Shown piece by piece: positions 25,387 to 34,787 of a DNA stretch of 64,000 nt (positions are counted from its first letter, which is position 1; each line of letters opens with the position of its first letter). Source of the DNA: G965220305 sp965220305 (lineage in GTDB: Bacteria; Chloroflexota; Dehalococcoidia; Lucifugimonadales; UBA3495); the NCBI GenBank assembly GCA_965220305.1, contig OZ244817.1, forward strand, positions 1,550,001 to 1,614,000, read 5' to 3'. The notes beneath the pieces were generated by a model. It had not been told where the DNA came from, did no database searches, and saw nothing but the letters and a program-made list of their open reading frames with translations. The position numbers and the translations under genes are program-made.

Positions 25387-26787
25387 ATGGCTGAACAAGA
25401 TATTGCCCTGATGGCCCACCTCATGCGTCGGGCCGGCTTCGGAGCGGCCCGCGAGGAGTTGGAAGTCCTAGCCGCCAAGGGGTACGAGACGGTAGTGGAA
25501 GATCTGCTCAATCCCCAGGACCAACCGGACCTGGACCGCTTTGAGTTGGTGCGCTACCACCCCTGGGTCTGGAAGCCCGGCACCCTGCCTGGCATGGGTT
25601 CCAGCGAGTGGCTCTGGTTCATGATTAACACCAAGCGTCCCCTGGAAGAAAAGATGGCCCTATTCTGGCACCATCTCTTCGCCACCGGCGTCTCCAAGGT
25701 GGACCACTACGACGAAATCACCGCTATGGTAGCCATGTTCCGGGAAAAGGGCATGGGCAGCTACAAGGAACTGCTGCTGGAGTTGTCCAAGTCCCCGGCC
25801 ATGATTTACTGGCTGGACAACTGCGAAAATCACGCCGAGGCCGTCAACGAGAATTGGGGTCGGGAGCTACTGGAGCTGTTCAGCATGGGCGTGGGCAACT
25901 ACACCGAGGTTGACGTCCGGGAAGTGTCCCGCGCCTTCACCGGCTGGACCATCGAGGCCAAGTTGCCGCGTGGCCCCATCGGTCGCCATGACTGGCACTT
26001 TACCTACCTGCAAGACGACCACGACGATGGCGAAAAGACCTTCCTCGGCAAGACGGGCAACCTCAACGGCGAAGACGTCCTGAACATCATCTGCGAGCAT
26101 CCGGCCACCGCCGGCTTCATCGCCCGCCACCTGTATAACTACTTCGTGGCCGACGAAGCCCAGGTGCCCGCCTGGGCGGTGACTCCGCCCCGGGACCAGG
26201 ACGCCATCGACACCCTGGCCAACACCTTCATTGACTCGGGTTACAACATCAAGGCCACCCTGCGGGTGCTGTTCAACTCCGACTTCTTCAAGAACGCCCG
26301 CTTCGCCCGGCTGAAGAACCCCGCCGAAGTGGTCATCGGCACCCTGAAGCTGGTGGGCGGCTACGACTTCCCGGCCCCGGGCTTGGGCGAACTGTCCCGG
26401 CAGCCCAACTACATGGGCCAGGACCTGCTGAATCCTCCCAGCGTGGAGGGTTGGCATACCGGCGTGGAATGGATTAACAGCGGCTCCCTGATGCGCCGCA
26501 TCAACTTCACCGCCGACCTGGTGGGCGACACCAGCCGGCCCGGCGTCCAGAACATTATCAACCGGCTGAAGGCCCAGGGAGACCTCTCCCCGGATGGGTT
26601 CGTGGACATCTGCCTGGACCTGATGGGCCCCTTGGAAGTGGACGAGGACACCCGCAAGGAGCTGGTGGACCATACCGCCGCGGGCGGCGCCCTCAGTTGG
26701 GGCGGCGGGTTGGACTCCACCTCGGCAGAGCGAGTGTCGGAGATGCTCCAACTCATCGTCTCCCTGCGGGACTACCAGTACGCCTAG
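25387..26787 (+). CDS. DUF1800 family protein
   Basis: A 466-residue protein recognisable as DUF1800: HLMRRAGFGAAREELE at the start, WFMINTKRPLEEKMALFWHHL, LDNCENHAEAVNENWGRELLELFSMG with the N-x-N-x-x-R-E-L-L-E-L motif, AFTGWTI, and NPPSVEGW later. Function is unknown, but DUF1800 genes are nearly always followed by DUF1501, as here. Unlike many homologues it lacks a signal peptide. GGAGGAG precedes the ATG. Confidence 0.9.
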   Translation: MAEQDIALMAHLMRRAGFGAAREELEVLAAKGYETVVEDLLNPQDQPDLDRFELVRYHPWVWKPGTLPGMGSSEWLWFMINTKRPLEEKMALFWHHLFATGVSKVDHYDEITAMVAMFREKGMGSYKELLLELSKSPAMIYWLDNCENHAEAVNENWGRELLELFSMGVGNYTEVDVREVSRAFTGWTIEAKLPRGPIGRHDWHFTYLQDDHDDGEKTFLGKTGNLNGEDVLNIICEHPATAGFIARHLYNYFVADEAQVPAWAVTPPRDQDAIDTLANTFIDSGYNIKATLRVLFNSDFFKNARFARLKNPAEVVIGTLKLVGGYDFPAPGLGELSRQPNYMGQDLLNPPSVEGWHTGVEWINSGSLMRRINFTADLVGDTSRPGVQNIINRLKAQGDLSPDGFVDICLDLMGPLEVDEDTRKELVDHTAAGGALSWGGGLDSTSAERVSEMLQLIVSLRDYQYA

Positions 26788-26866
26788 AACTGTAGGGGCT
26801 GGGCGGCAGCCAGCCCCGGGCGTCCCATTGCGGCGCCAGCCACTTCGATGCAAAGGAGAAAAGTCA

Positions 26867-27994
26867 ATGGCTACAACCAAGAAAGACCCGGTGCTGGTAG
26901 TCCTCCAGCTTACCGGCGGCAATGACTACATGAACACGGTAATCCCCTACGCCGATCCCCGTTACCGGGACAACCGCCCGGTGGTAGGCGTACCCGAAGA
27001 ACGGGTGATTAAGCTCAACGACAGGATTGGCCTGCACCCGGAACTGGCCCCCATCAAGGGCCTCTACGACCAGGGCAACGTCGCCATCATCCACGGCGTG
27101 GGCTACGCCAACTCGCCCCGCTCCCACTTCCGCTCCATGGACATCTGGCACACCTGCGAGCCGGACAAGCTGGGCACCGAGGGTTGGTTGGGCCGGGCCG
27201 CCCGAGACATTGACCCCAATAAGGAGAACGTGGTCACCGCCGTCAGCTTTGGCCCCAGCCTGCCCCGGGCTCTGGCCCTGCCGGGCGTTCCGGTGGCCTG
27301 CGTGGACGACCTGGACTCCTTCGGGATGCTCCCGGGAATTTCCGAGCAACAGCAGCGCAACAAGATTCTGGACCGCTTCAGCCGTCTCTACTCGCCCACC
27401 ATCGGCAACGGCTTCGTGATGGACTACCTGGGCCAGACGGGGCTGGACTCCCTGGCCGCGGCGGACATCCTGAAGGCTGCCCCCCAGCAGTACTCTTCCA
27501 GCGTCGAATACCCGGACACCCCCATCGCCAAGAAGCTGAGGGGTGTCGCCCAGGTGCACATGGCCGATGTGGGCGCCCGGGTGCTCTACTGCGACCACGG
27601 CAGCTTTGACAGTCACTCCAACCAGGTGGGGATGCACGACAGGCTGTGGGTGGACGTGTCCCACGCCGTCGAGAGCTTCTTCGACGACCTGCGGGAGAAT
27701 GACGCCGCCGACAACGTAATCATGCTCCTGTTCACCGAGTTTGGCCGCCGGGTGCACGACAACGGCTCCGGCACCGACCACGGCGCAGCGGGCGCGGCCT
27801 TCGTCATCGGCGACCGGGTTAAGGGCGGCGAGTACAGCGAGTTCCCCTCCACCGCTCCCCAGGACCTGGAACAGGGCGACCTGGTGCCCAACACCGACTT
27901 CCGCAGCGTCTACTCCACCATCCTGGAAGACTGGATGGGACTGGACGCCAACCCGTTGGTGGGCGGCAACTTCGAGAAGGTCTCCTTCATCTAA
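26867..27994 (+). CDS. DUF1501 family protein
   Basis: A 375-residue protein of the alkaline-phosphatase-like DUF1501 group. LVVLQLTGGNDYMNTV at the N-terminus, YANSPRSHFRSMDIWHT and LFTEFGRRVHDNGSGTDHGAAG are characteristic. Most relatives start with a Tat signal; this one starts directly at the first strand. The ATG at 26867 follows AAAGGAGAAAAG and is preferred to one 39 bases upstream. It forms an operon with DUF1800, 79 bases away. Confidence 0.9.
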   Translation: MATTKKDPVLVVLQLTGGNDYMNTVIPYADPRYRDNRPVVGVPEERVIKLNDRIGLHPELAPIKGLYDQGNVAIIHGVGYANSPRSHFRSMDIWHTCEPDKLGTEGWLGRAARDIDPNKENVVTAVSFGPSLPRALALPGVPVACVDDLDSFGMLPGISEQQQRNKILDRFSRLYSPTIGNGFVMDYLGQTGLDSLAAADILKAAPQQYSSSVEYPDTPIAKKLRGVAQVHMADVGARVLYCDHGSFDSHSNQVGMHDRLWVDVSHAVESFFDDLRENDAADNVIMLLFTEFGRRVHDNGSGTDHGAAGAAFVIGDRVKGGEYSEFPSTAPQDLEQGDLVPNTDFRSVYSTILEDWMGLDANPLVGGNFEKVSFI

Positions 27995-28203
27995 GCCAAT
28001 CGTCCGAGATTTCTAGCCCCAGCCCAGCCGCGCTGCACCGAGAAGGGGTCAAACCCTTGGCAGCGCAGAACCGGGCTGGGGCGCCGCTCAGCGACGGAGG
28101 AAGGGATGCGCCGCTCCCTGGCGGTGACTCCCTCTAAGGTGTGGCAGAGTGGGTTCAAGGTGCGCCAATTAGCGGCACCTTAATAATCACACGAGGGAAG
28201 TAA
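27995..28203. other. Intergenic gap with a hairpin
   Basis: No gene seen. An AAGGTGC...GGCACCTT hairpin (about 28157-28182) lies just upstream of the NHL gene and could terminate the DUF1800/DUF1501 transcript, though the T-tract is weak. Confidence 0.4.
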
Positions 28204-29274
28204 ATGCTTACGCAGATAGCAGCGGGACGGGTCTACGACTACAGCCACAGCGTGGGCCGCGGCTCCCAGTCCGGAATGGGGTTCTCCCAGCCGGTGGCCA
28301 TAGCCTTGGGCCAGGATGGCCTGGTCTACGTTTTGAACCGGGGCAGTGAAAGCATCAGCAACGTGCCCTGGAACCGCACCGGAGTGGGCGCCCGGGTCAG
28401 CCAGCTAACCATGGGCCCCGAACCCGGCGACGAAGAGTTCGTCGGCGAGTTCAGCCGGTACGGCAACGGCAACGGCCAGTTCATCTGGGGTTCGGGCATC
28501 GCCCTGGACAGCCAGCAGAATGTCTACGTATCCGACGAGTGGCTCAACCAGGTGGTGGTCTTTGACAAGGACGGGAAATTCCTGAGCCAGTGGAGCGCCC
28601 TGGAGCAGGACGACGGCCAGCCCCACGGGGCGGCCAACATTGCCCTGGACGCCCAGGACAACGTCTACGTTACCGATGGCCGTAGCCACCAGGTCCGCAA
28701 GTTCACCAAAGACGGCAAGTTCCTCACCAGTTGGGGCGGCCCCGGCACGGAGAACGGCCAGTTCAACGCCCCCTGGGGTCTTACCGTAGACCACCAGGAC
28801 AACCTTTACGTGGCCGACCACCTGAACCACCGGGTGCAGAAGTTCACCTCCGAAGGGGAGTGGCTGGCCCAGTTTGGCGAGGCGGGCACTGGCCGGGGCA
28901 AGCTGCAACTCCCGGTGGACGTGGCGGTGGACCCGGAGGGCGATGTATACATTTGCGACTGGAGCAGCAACGGGCAGCACCCGGGCCGGGTGCATATCTT
29001 CGACTCCACCGGCAAATTCATCATCTCCCTGGTTGGCGACGCCCAGGAACTCTCCAAGTGGGCGAAAATGACGGTGGACGCCAATGCCGACTACATCAAG
29101 CGGCGCCGTGAAGTGGACCTGCGCAACATGGAATCGGAGTGGCGTTTCGCCGTACCCACTGGGATAACCTACGACGCCGAGAATCGACGCCTGGTCGTGG
29201 TCGACAGCCAGCGCAGCCGGTTCCAGCTTTATAACAAACTGGATGGCTACCTGGTCCCCCAGATGAACCTGTAG
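28204..29274 (+). CDS. NHL-repeat beta-propeller protein
   Basis: A 356-residue six-bladed propeller. Repeated blades have the NHL pattern: GSGIALDSQQNVYVSDEWLNQVVVFD, then ANIALDAQDNVYVTDGR, GLTVDHQDNLYVADHLNHRV and VAVDPEGDVYICDW. No signal peptide or catalytic residue set is evident, so it may be a binding scaffold or a lyase relative. Its position after DUF1800/DUF1501 suggests a shared role. A terminator follows. Confidence 0.87.
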   Translation: MLTQIAAGRVYDYSHSVGRGSQSGMGFSQPVAIALGQDGLVYVLNRGSESISNVPWNRTGVGARVSQLTMGPEPGDEEFVGEFSRYGNGNGQFIWGSGIALDSQQNVYVSDEWLNQVVVFDKDGKFLSQWSALEQDDGQPHGAANIALDAQDNVYVTDGRSHQVRKFTKDGKFLTSWGGPGTENGQFNAPWGLTVDHQDNLYVADHLNHRVQKFTSEGEWLAQFGEAGTGRGKLQLPVDVAVDPEGDVYICDWSSNGQHPGRVHIFDSTGKFIISLVGDAQELSKWAKMTVDANADYIKRRREVDLRNMESEWRFAVPTGITYDAENRRLVVVDSQRSRFQLYNKLDGYLVPQMNL

Positions 29275-29310
29275 CCGGCCATCCCGTAAAGTTACCCGGC
29301 GAGCTTTGAA

Positions 29311-29336
29311 GGACGCCTCCGCTGGGGGCGTCCTTT
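29311..29336 (+). terminator. Terminator downstream of the NHL gene
   Basis: GGACGCC and GGCGTCC pair across a short loop and are followed by TTTCC; 36 bases after the stop. Confidence 0.6.
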
Positions 29337-29516
29337 CCTCTGGGGGAAGGTCCCCTCGCTTCCAGCCTGGGCGCCGGGCAAAGGTACTCTGGCCTGGCGT
29401 CCCATTGGTAGGCCAGCCCACAGCCTCGGGGATGCGACGCCAGGTAGGGCAACCGCAGCGGCCCCACACCCCAGACCAGGGCTGAAAGTTGATTCTGTTC
29501 ATGGGCAGCAAGCAGT

Positions 29517-29846
29517 ATGATGGACCGGGCCACTGAGGAAGAGTACCTCCGACTAGCGGTTAACAACGCCAACATGTTATGTTCCGAAGCCCCCCGGAAA
29601 ATTCTGGACGCCTGCTCCGCCGAGATTGAACCGACCAGTTTCCTGGAAGACTTCTTCTCCGCCGGGTATTCCCAGTGGGTGCTGGAAACCTACGGTCGCC
29701 GGCTGCCCCAGGAGCGCATCAACAACGCTATCATCGTGTTGTGGCTGCGGGCCTGCCGCCTCCACACTAGCCTCCTGCTGGGTGTCCAGGACCTGGACTG
29801 GGACCGGCCCTTCTTCTCCGACGTGGGGCTCTACGGCGACGACTGA
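29517..29846 (+). CDS. Hypothetical helical protein
   Basis: A 109-residue protein I do not recognise. It is predicted helical, acidic and without a signal peptide or membrane segment; recognisable patches are EYLRLAVNNANMLCSEAP and NAIIVLWLRACRLHTSLLLG. Codon use matches its neighbours, so it is likely a real resident gene. It lies 240 bases after the NHL gene and about 100 bases before a cupin. Confidence 0.5.
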   Translation: MMDRATEEEYLRLAVNNANMLCSEAPRKILDACSAEIEPTSFLEDFFSAGYSQWVLETYGRRLPQERINNAIIVLWLRACRLHTSLLLGVQDLDWDRPFFSDVGLYGDD

Positions 29847-29944
29847 CACGCTGTAGTCCCCGGCCCGCTGCCGGCATGGGTCGTTGGAACGCTGGGGAAG
29901 CTGACCGCCGGGAAATGGACCAGCAACGAAAGGAGAATTGACCA

Positions 29945-30322
29945 ATGAACATTACGACTTTGGACCAGAGCCCCCAGAACCACCGGGGCGGCCAGGTCTC
30001 CCACTTGCTCCTGGCCCAGGGGCAATTCGGGGTGGAGAACCTGGCGGTCACCTGGGTGGAGGGCGAGCCGGGAAGTGAGCAAGCCGTCCATTCCCACGAT
30101 GGGAAGGAGCAGGTATACATCATCGTTCAGGGGCGGGGCGCCATGCGGGTCGGCGACGAGGTCGAAGAAGTGGGGCCCGGCACTGCCATCCTGGTGCCGC
30201 CCGGGGCCAGCCACTCCATCCGAAACATCGGGGACGAGCGGCTCATCTACGTCTCCGCCACCTCGCCGCCGTTTGAGATTTCACCGGAAAGCTCCGCCTT
30301 TACCTTTTCGCCCGCCCGTTAG
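29945..30322 (+). CDS. Cupin-domain protein
   Basis: A 125-residue single cupin. Motif 1: AVHSHDGKEQVYIIVQG with two His and Glu/Gln; motif 2: ILVPPGASHSIRNIG with the His. Metal-binding small-molecule isomerase or binding protein; no further assignment is possible. GAAAGGAG precedes the ATG. Confidence 0.85.
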   Translation: MNITTLDQSPQNHRGGQVSHLLLAQGQFGVENLAVTWVEGEPGSEQAVHSHDGKEQVYIIVQGRGAMRVGDEVEEVGPGTAILVPPGASHSIRNIGDERLIYVSATSPPFEISPESSAFTFSPAR

Positions 30323-30508
30323 GGGCGGCCTACCACAGCCACCGTCATTCCGGCGCCGACCAGAATCTAGGGGCTTGGGGCTTGAGCAGCCGTCCTTCCG
30401 TTGGAGCCGACGGGGTTCGCGCTCCGGCCAGCGGTGGGGCCAAGACCCCGCAGCAGGGCGGCAGACTAGCGCCACGGCCCATAAAATACGTTAAAATTAG
30501 AGCCACGG

Positions 30509-30598
30509 GGAGGGATGGCAGAGTGGACGAATGCGACGGTCTTGAAAACCGTTATACCCGCAAGGGTATCGTGGGTTCGAATCCCACTCCCTCCGCCA
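30509..30598 (+). tRNA. tRNA-Ser (anticodon UGA), CCA encoded
   Basis: A class II tRNA. Acceptor GGAGGGA (30509-30515) pairs with TCCCTCC (30588-30594), the anticodon arm ACGGT-CTTGAAA-ACCGT presents TGA, a long variable arm (ACCCGCAAGGGT core) follows, and the T arm is GTGGG-TTCGAAT-CCCAC. Discriminator G and an encoded CCA complete it. Reads UCA and other UCN codons. Confidence 0.95.
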
Positions 30599-30923
30599 AA
30601 ATGCAGCCGACGCGGCCCGGCCCCACGGTAAATCCCCATCCAAGCCTCCCCCTCGGGGGCGCGGACCGGCCCATTCCGCTTTCATTCTCCCCACAGGCCA
30701 GAACTGGCTCCCCGTCATTCACTCGGACCGGAATCCACGGCAGTTGCGGACCCGGTGACGTTCCTCCGCCGGAGCGCTTGAGGCGAGGTCAGACGATTCC
30801 CGAACAAGGGCGTCACCCGCCGCACAACCTGAGCATTGACTTTTGAAGGACAATACCCGAGGACCAGGGTATTTCGATTGTCCGGACAAAGGGCAAGGTG
30901 CGCTTTCGGACAGGAGCCCCTAA

Positions 30924-30958
30924 CGTCATTCCCGCGAAGGCAGGAATCCAGGGGTGGC
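30924..30958. repeat. REP-like palindrome, copy 4
   Basis: CGTCATTCCCGCGAAGGCAG followed by GAATCCAGGGG; same family as 4233-4260 with small changes in the arms. Confidence 0.7.
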
Positions 30959-31047
30959 GGCTTGCGCTGTCCGGGGACTTTAGACCATTCTCTCCGCTCA
31001 CAGTCACAGTCGAAAGACCACTGCCGAGGGCCAGCGGCCCCGGCTTG

Positions 31048-31056
31048 TGGTACAAT
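31048..31056 (+). promoter_or_regulatory. Extended -10 promoter candidate for the molybdenum hydroxylase
   Basis: TGGTACAAT is an extended -10 motif 60 bases before the start codon; no clear -35. Confidence 0.45.
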
Positions 31057-31115
31057 TCTACCGATCTCAGCAATTGAAAACGGGCAAAATTTAAGATTTG
31101 TGGAGGTGAATGCAG

Positions 31116-33431
31116 ATGGCGTCCAACATAGTGTTATCCACCGAGCAATTCAACGTGGTGGGTACAACCCCCATTCGCCATGATGGCACCGATAAGGTTA
31201 CTGGCCGCGCCCAGTACGGGGCGGACATCCGGCTGCCGGGAATGCTCTACGGAAAGATTCTGCGCAGCCCCCACGCCCACGCCCGCATCAAGTCTATCGA
31301 CACCAGCAAGGCCGAGCAGATGCCCGGCGTACATGCCGTGGTCACCTCGGCGGACTTCCCCCAGGCCTCGGGCCGTGTGGTGGACCTGGGCGAAGGCGCC
31401 ATGACCAACCCCAAGTTCCTCAGCAATAACTGCCTGGCCGAAGAGAAAGCCCTCTACAAGGGCCACGCCATCGCTGGAGTGGCTGCCGACAGCTTTCAAG
31501 AGGCCGAGGAAGCCCTGAAGCTCATCGAGGTTGAGTACGAGGTCCTGCCGCCGGTGGTGGACATTCTGCAAGCTATGAAAGAGGACGCCACGCCGGTGCA
31601 CGAGCGCCTGGCCAACCTGGCCACCGTCAACGTCCGTCCCGGGGGCCTGCGGAACGACGATGAAACCGGCAAGGTCACCAACATCGCCAACCACCTCACT
31701 TTTGAAATGGGCGACCTGGAACAGGGCTTCAAGGACGCTGACATCATTGTGGAGCGGGAGTACCACACCAGGGCGGTACACCAGGGCTACATCGAGCCCC
31801 ACAGCGCCACCGCCCTTTGGAACAGCGATGGCATGCTTACCATCTGGTGCAGCAGCCAGGGCCACTTCAACGTCCGGGACCAATCGGCCAGCATCCTGGG
31901 GATTCCCGTCTCCCAGGTCAAAGTGATTCCCCTGGAAATTGGCGGCGGCTTCGGCGGCAAGACCCTGGTCTACCTGGAGCCGGTAGCGGCGGTCCTGTCC
32001 CGCAAGACGGGCCGCGCCGTCAAGGTGTCCATGTCCCGAACCGAGGTCTTTGAAGGCACCGGCCCCACCTCGGGCTCCTACATGAAGGTGAAGATGGGAG
32101 TCACCAAGGAGGGCCGCATCACCGCCGCCGATGCTACCCTGGCCTACGAGGCCGGAGCCTATCCGGGCTCTCCGGTAAATCCGGGAATGCAGTGCATTTT
32201 CGGCTGCTACGAAATCCCCAACGCCCGGGTGCAGGGATACGACGTGGTGCTGAACCACCCCAAGACCGCCGCCTACCGGGCCCCGGGCTCGCCAGCAGCC
32301 GCCTTCGCCTGCGAAACCGTGGTTGACGAGATTTGCGAGAAGCTGGGGATGGACCCCATAGACTTCCGAATGCTCAACGGCTCCAAGGAAGGCACCCGCC
32401 GGCTTCCCGGCCCCATGTTTGGCCGTATCGGCTTCCTGGAAACCGTGCAGGCCGCCAAGGAGCACGAACACTGGAACACACCCCTGGAGGGGCCCAACCG
32501 GGGCCGGGGCATCGCCGGCGGCTTCTGGTTCAACGGCACCGGGCCATCCAGCGCCCTGGCCAGCGTCACCTCCGACGGCACCGTTACCCTGGTGGAAGGT
32601 TCGCCCGACATCGGCGGCTCCCGGGCGGTGGCGGCCATGCACGTCGCCGAGGTCCTGGGCATAGCCGCCGAGGATGTTCGTCCCCAGGTGGGAGACACCA
32701 ACTCCATCGGCTTCACCTCCATGACCGGCGGCAGCGGCGTTGCCTTCAAGACTGGTTGGGCTTCCTACGAGGCTGCCCAGGACATCAAGCAGCAGATGAT
32801 TGAGCGGGCCGCCCGTATCTGGGACATATCCGCCGAGGACGTGGAGTACAAGGACGGCGTAATCTCCCACAAGTCGGAGCCGGAGCTGCGCTTCACCTTC
32901 AAGGAATTGGCCGCCCGTCTCAACGGGACCGGCGGCCCCATCGCCGGTCGTGCCAACGTGGACCCTCGCGGCGTTGGCGGGGCATTCGCCGTCCACATCG
33001 TTGACGTGGAGGTGGACCCGGACACCGGCAAGGTGGAAATCCTGCGCTACACCGCCCTGCAGGACGCCGGAAAGGCGGTGCATCCGGGCTACGTGGAAGG
33101 CCAGATACAGGGGGGCGCGGTACAGGGAATCGGTTGGGCTCTGAACGAAGAGTATTACTTCACCGACCGGGGAGAGATGGCTAACTCCAGCTTCCTGGAC
33201 TACCGGATGCCCACCAGCCTGGACCTGCCCATGATCGACACGGTGATTGTCGAAGTAGCCAACCCGGGCCACCCCTACGGAGTCCGTGGCGTGGGCGAAG
33301 TTCCCATTGTGCCTCCCATGGCGGCCATCGCCAACGCCATCCACAACGCCATTGGCGTGCGGATGAACCAGTTACCCATGAACCCGGGACGAGTCCTGGA
33401 AGCCCTCTGGGACAAGGACGGGGGCAAGTAG
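31116..33431 (+). CDS. Xanthine dehydrogenase/CoxL-family molybdopterin-binding subunit
   Basis: A 771-residue large subunit of a molybdenum hydroxylase. VTGRAQYGADIRLPGMLYGKILRSPHAHA is the N-terminal hammerhead domain pattern; EIGGGFGGK and AYRAPGSPAAAF are molybdopterin-contact motifs; the active-site Glu is in GVGEVPIVPP near the end. There is no adjacent FAD subunit or 2Fe-2S subunit, so either partners are elsewhere or it belongs to a stand-alone aldehyde-oxidase type. The active-site loop does not clearly show the AYxCSFR of true CO dehydrogenase. The ATG at 31116 was chosen because GGAGG sits nine bases upstream, rather than the ATG at 31110. Confidence 0.88.
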   Translation: MASNIVLSTEQFNVVGTTPIRHDGTDKVTGRAQYGADIRLPGMLYGKILRSPHAHARIKSIDTSKAEQMPGVHAVVTSADFPQASGRVVDLGEGAMTNPKFLSNNCLAEEKALYKGHAIAGVAADSFQEAEEALKLIEVEYEVLPPVVDILQAMKEDATPVHERLANLATVNVRPGGLRNDDETGKVTNIANHLTFEMGDLEQGFKDADIIVEREYHTRAVHQGYIEPHSATALWNSDGMLTIWCSSQGHFNVRDQSASILGIPVSQVKVIPLEIGGGFGGKTLVYLEPVAAVLSRKTGRAVKVSMSRTEVFEGTGPTSGSYMKVKMGVTKEGRITAADATLAYEAGAYPGSPVNPGMQCIFGCYEIPNARVQGYDVVLNHPKTAAYRAPGSPAAAFACETVVDEICEKLGMDPIDFRMLNGSKEGTRRLPGPMFGRIGFLETVQAAKEHEHWNTPLEGPNRGRGIAGGFWFNGTGPSSALASVTSDGTVTLVEGSPDIGGSRAVAAMHVAEVLGIAAEDVRPQVGDTNSIGFTSMTGGSGVAFKTGWASYEAAQDIKQQMIERAARIWDISAEDVEYKDGVISHKSEPELRFTFKELAARLNGTGGPIAGRANVDPRGVGGAFAVHIVDVEVDPDTGKVEILRYTALQDAGKAVHPGYVEGQIQGGAVQGIGWALNEEYYFTDRGEMANSSFLDYRMPTSLDLPMIDTVIVEVANPGHPYGVRGVGEVPIVPPMAAIANAIHNAIGVRMNQLPMNPGRVLEALWDKDGGK

Positions 33432-33476
33432 CCGTTTGGTGGTTTCCGTCATCTACCCTTCACCGAGTAGCGCAGC

Positions 33477-33505
33477 GGGAAGCCCTGACAAAATCAGGGC
33501 TTCCC
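33477..33505 (+). terminator. Hairpin downstream of the molybdenum hydroxylase
   Basis: GGGAAGCCCTGA and its exact complement around CAAAA, 46 bases after the stop. Strong 12-bp stem but short T-tract. Confidence 0.65.
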
Positions 33506-33623
33506 GTCTATCTAATCAGGGGCCGGCGCGCCCATCCCTGGGACACAGTGAAGGCGCTGAATAGGCTAGTCCCGGCGTCACCAAGCAACCAGGGCATCCG
33601 AAGCTAACTTGGTGGCGTATTAG

Positions 33624-33653
33624 TTGACAGTTGCCGGGACTCTCAAGTACAAT
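33624..33653 (+). promoter_or_regulatory. Sigma70-type promoter of the S49 operon
   Basis: TTGACA (33624-33629) and TACAAT (33648-33653) are separated by 18 bases, so transcription would start near 33660, about 80 bases before the S49 start codon. Confidence 0.75.
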
Positions 33654-33740
33654 CCGTGCTCTTGGGCCCGGTGGCCCTGGCCAACCGCCCTTGCAGATTT
33701 CCACACAGCAGCCGCCCTGTTTCGCTGCTGAGGCCGGATT

Positions 33741-34787
33741 ATGCGTTTCTTTTCCGCACTGGGAAGACTATTAACGAGTTGGTACGTCGTCGTCCCCTTC
33801 TTCGCCGCCGTGGGCATAGCCGTGGGTGTGGTGATTTTTGTCTTTGCCTACCCTGGGAAGCCCAAGATTGGCGTAATCGACATACCCTTCACCGTCATCA
33901 CCGAGGGGTCGTCCTGGGCAATTAGCGAATACCTCAACTACGCCCGACGGGACGATTCCATCAAGGCGGTGGTCATCAAGCTGAGCACCCCCGGCGGGGG
34001 AGCAGCTTCCAGCGAGCGGCTATACATCGAGACCCGCCAACTGCGGGAGGAGAAACCTGTGGTGCTGGTGATGAACGGCCTGGTTGCCAGCGGCGGCTAC
34101 ATGATGGCAATGGGGGCCTCCCACTCCTACGCTCAGACCTCTTCCCTGGTGGGCAACGTGGGGGTAATTTCCTTCGCCGGACCGTTGATTTCTCCCGTAC
34201 CGGATGAGCGGCTCATCTACACCGGCCCCTACAAGCTGACCGGAGCTTCCCGGCGGGACTGGATTGGCACCATGGACCAGCTAAAGCGGTCCTTCGCCCA
34301 GATGGTAGTCAACGAGCGGGGGGACAAGCTGAAGATTTCCCAGAATGAGTTGGTGGAGGGACGCATTTACTCCGGCGTGGAGGCGGTGCGGCTGGGCCTG
34401 GCCGACGAGATTGGCGGCGATAGTCACGCCATGCTGAAGGCTGCTGAACTGGCGGGAATCTCCAACTACGGCCTCGTTGACGTAAACATCGAGGTGCAGC
34501 GGGAATTCGTCCGCAAGATACGGCGCATTTTCACTTCCCTGGACGACGGGGGCGACACCAACCTGGCTGACGCGCTGGCCCTGCTTTCCATGGACTACAA
34601 CGGGGGAGACCCAGCCCTGCAAGCACCCGGTTTGGAGTCGGACAGCAGCATCGCCAGGATCCAGGCCATGCGAGGCCTGATGCTCTCGGGAAGGGTGGGC
34701 GCCAACGAAGAGGAGCCCCTGCCCGGGTTCCCCGTGGATATACGTCGCCCCAACGTCTATTACCTGTATGTGGGACATGATCCGTAG
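33741..34787 (+). CDS. S49-family membrane serine peptidase (SppA-like)
   Basis: A 348-residue protein with one N-terminal membrane helix (about 15-36) and a ClpP-fold S49 domain. STPGGG (82-87) is the substrate-binding strand, the catalytic serine is S117 in LVASGGYMMAMGA, and K165 in TGPYKLTGA is the general-base candidate. SppA-type enzymes clear signal peptides in the membrane or cut membrane proteins. First of a three-gene operon; its end overlaps the DUF4350 gene by 20 bases. Confidence 0.87.
   Translation: MRFFSALGRLLTSWYVVVPFFAAVGIAVGVVIFVFAYPGKPKIGVIDIPFTVITEGSSWAISEYLNYARRDDSIKAVVIKLSTPGGGAASSERLYIETRQLREEKPVVLVMNGLVASGGYMMAMGASHSYAQTSSLVGNVGVISFAGPLISPVPDERLIYTGPYKLTGASRRDWIGTMDQLKRSFAQMVVNERGDKLKISQNELVEGRIYSGVEAVRLGLADEIGGDSHAMLKAAELAGISNYGLVDVNIEVQREFVRKIRRIFTSLDDGGDTNLADALALLSMDYNGGDPALQAPGLESDSSIARIQAMRGLMLSGRVGANEEEPLPGFPVDIRRPNVYYLYVGHDP

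Larger units (their letters stand above)
30599..31109. other. Repeat-bearing intergenic region after the tRNA
   Basis: About 510 bases with no supported gene. It contains a REP-like palindrome (30924-30958) and a promoter-like TGGTACAAT before the molybdenum hydroxylase gene. Confidence 0.6.

Noticed and set aside
31134..33344. 736-codon open frame antisense to the molybdenum hydroxylase
   Set aside because: Composition is that of a GC-rich shadow frame; no family pattern, while the plus-strand gene has all expected motifs.
31116..33431. True aerobic CO dehydrogenase CoxL
   Set aside because: The form I active-site loop was not seen and the small and medium subunits are missing, so only the broader family name is given.
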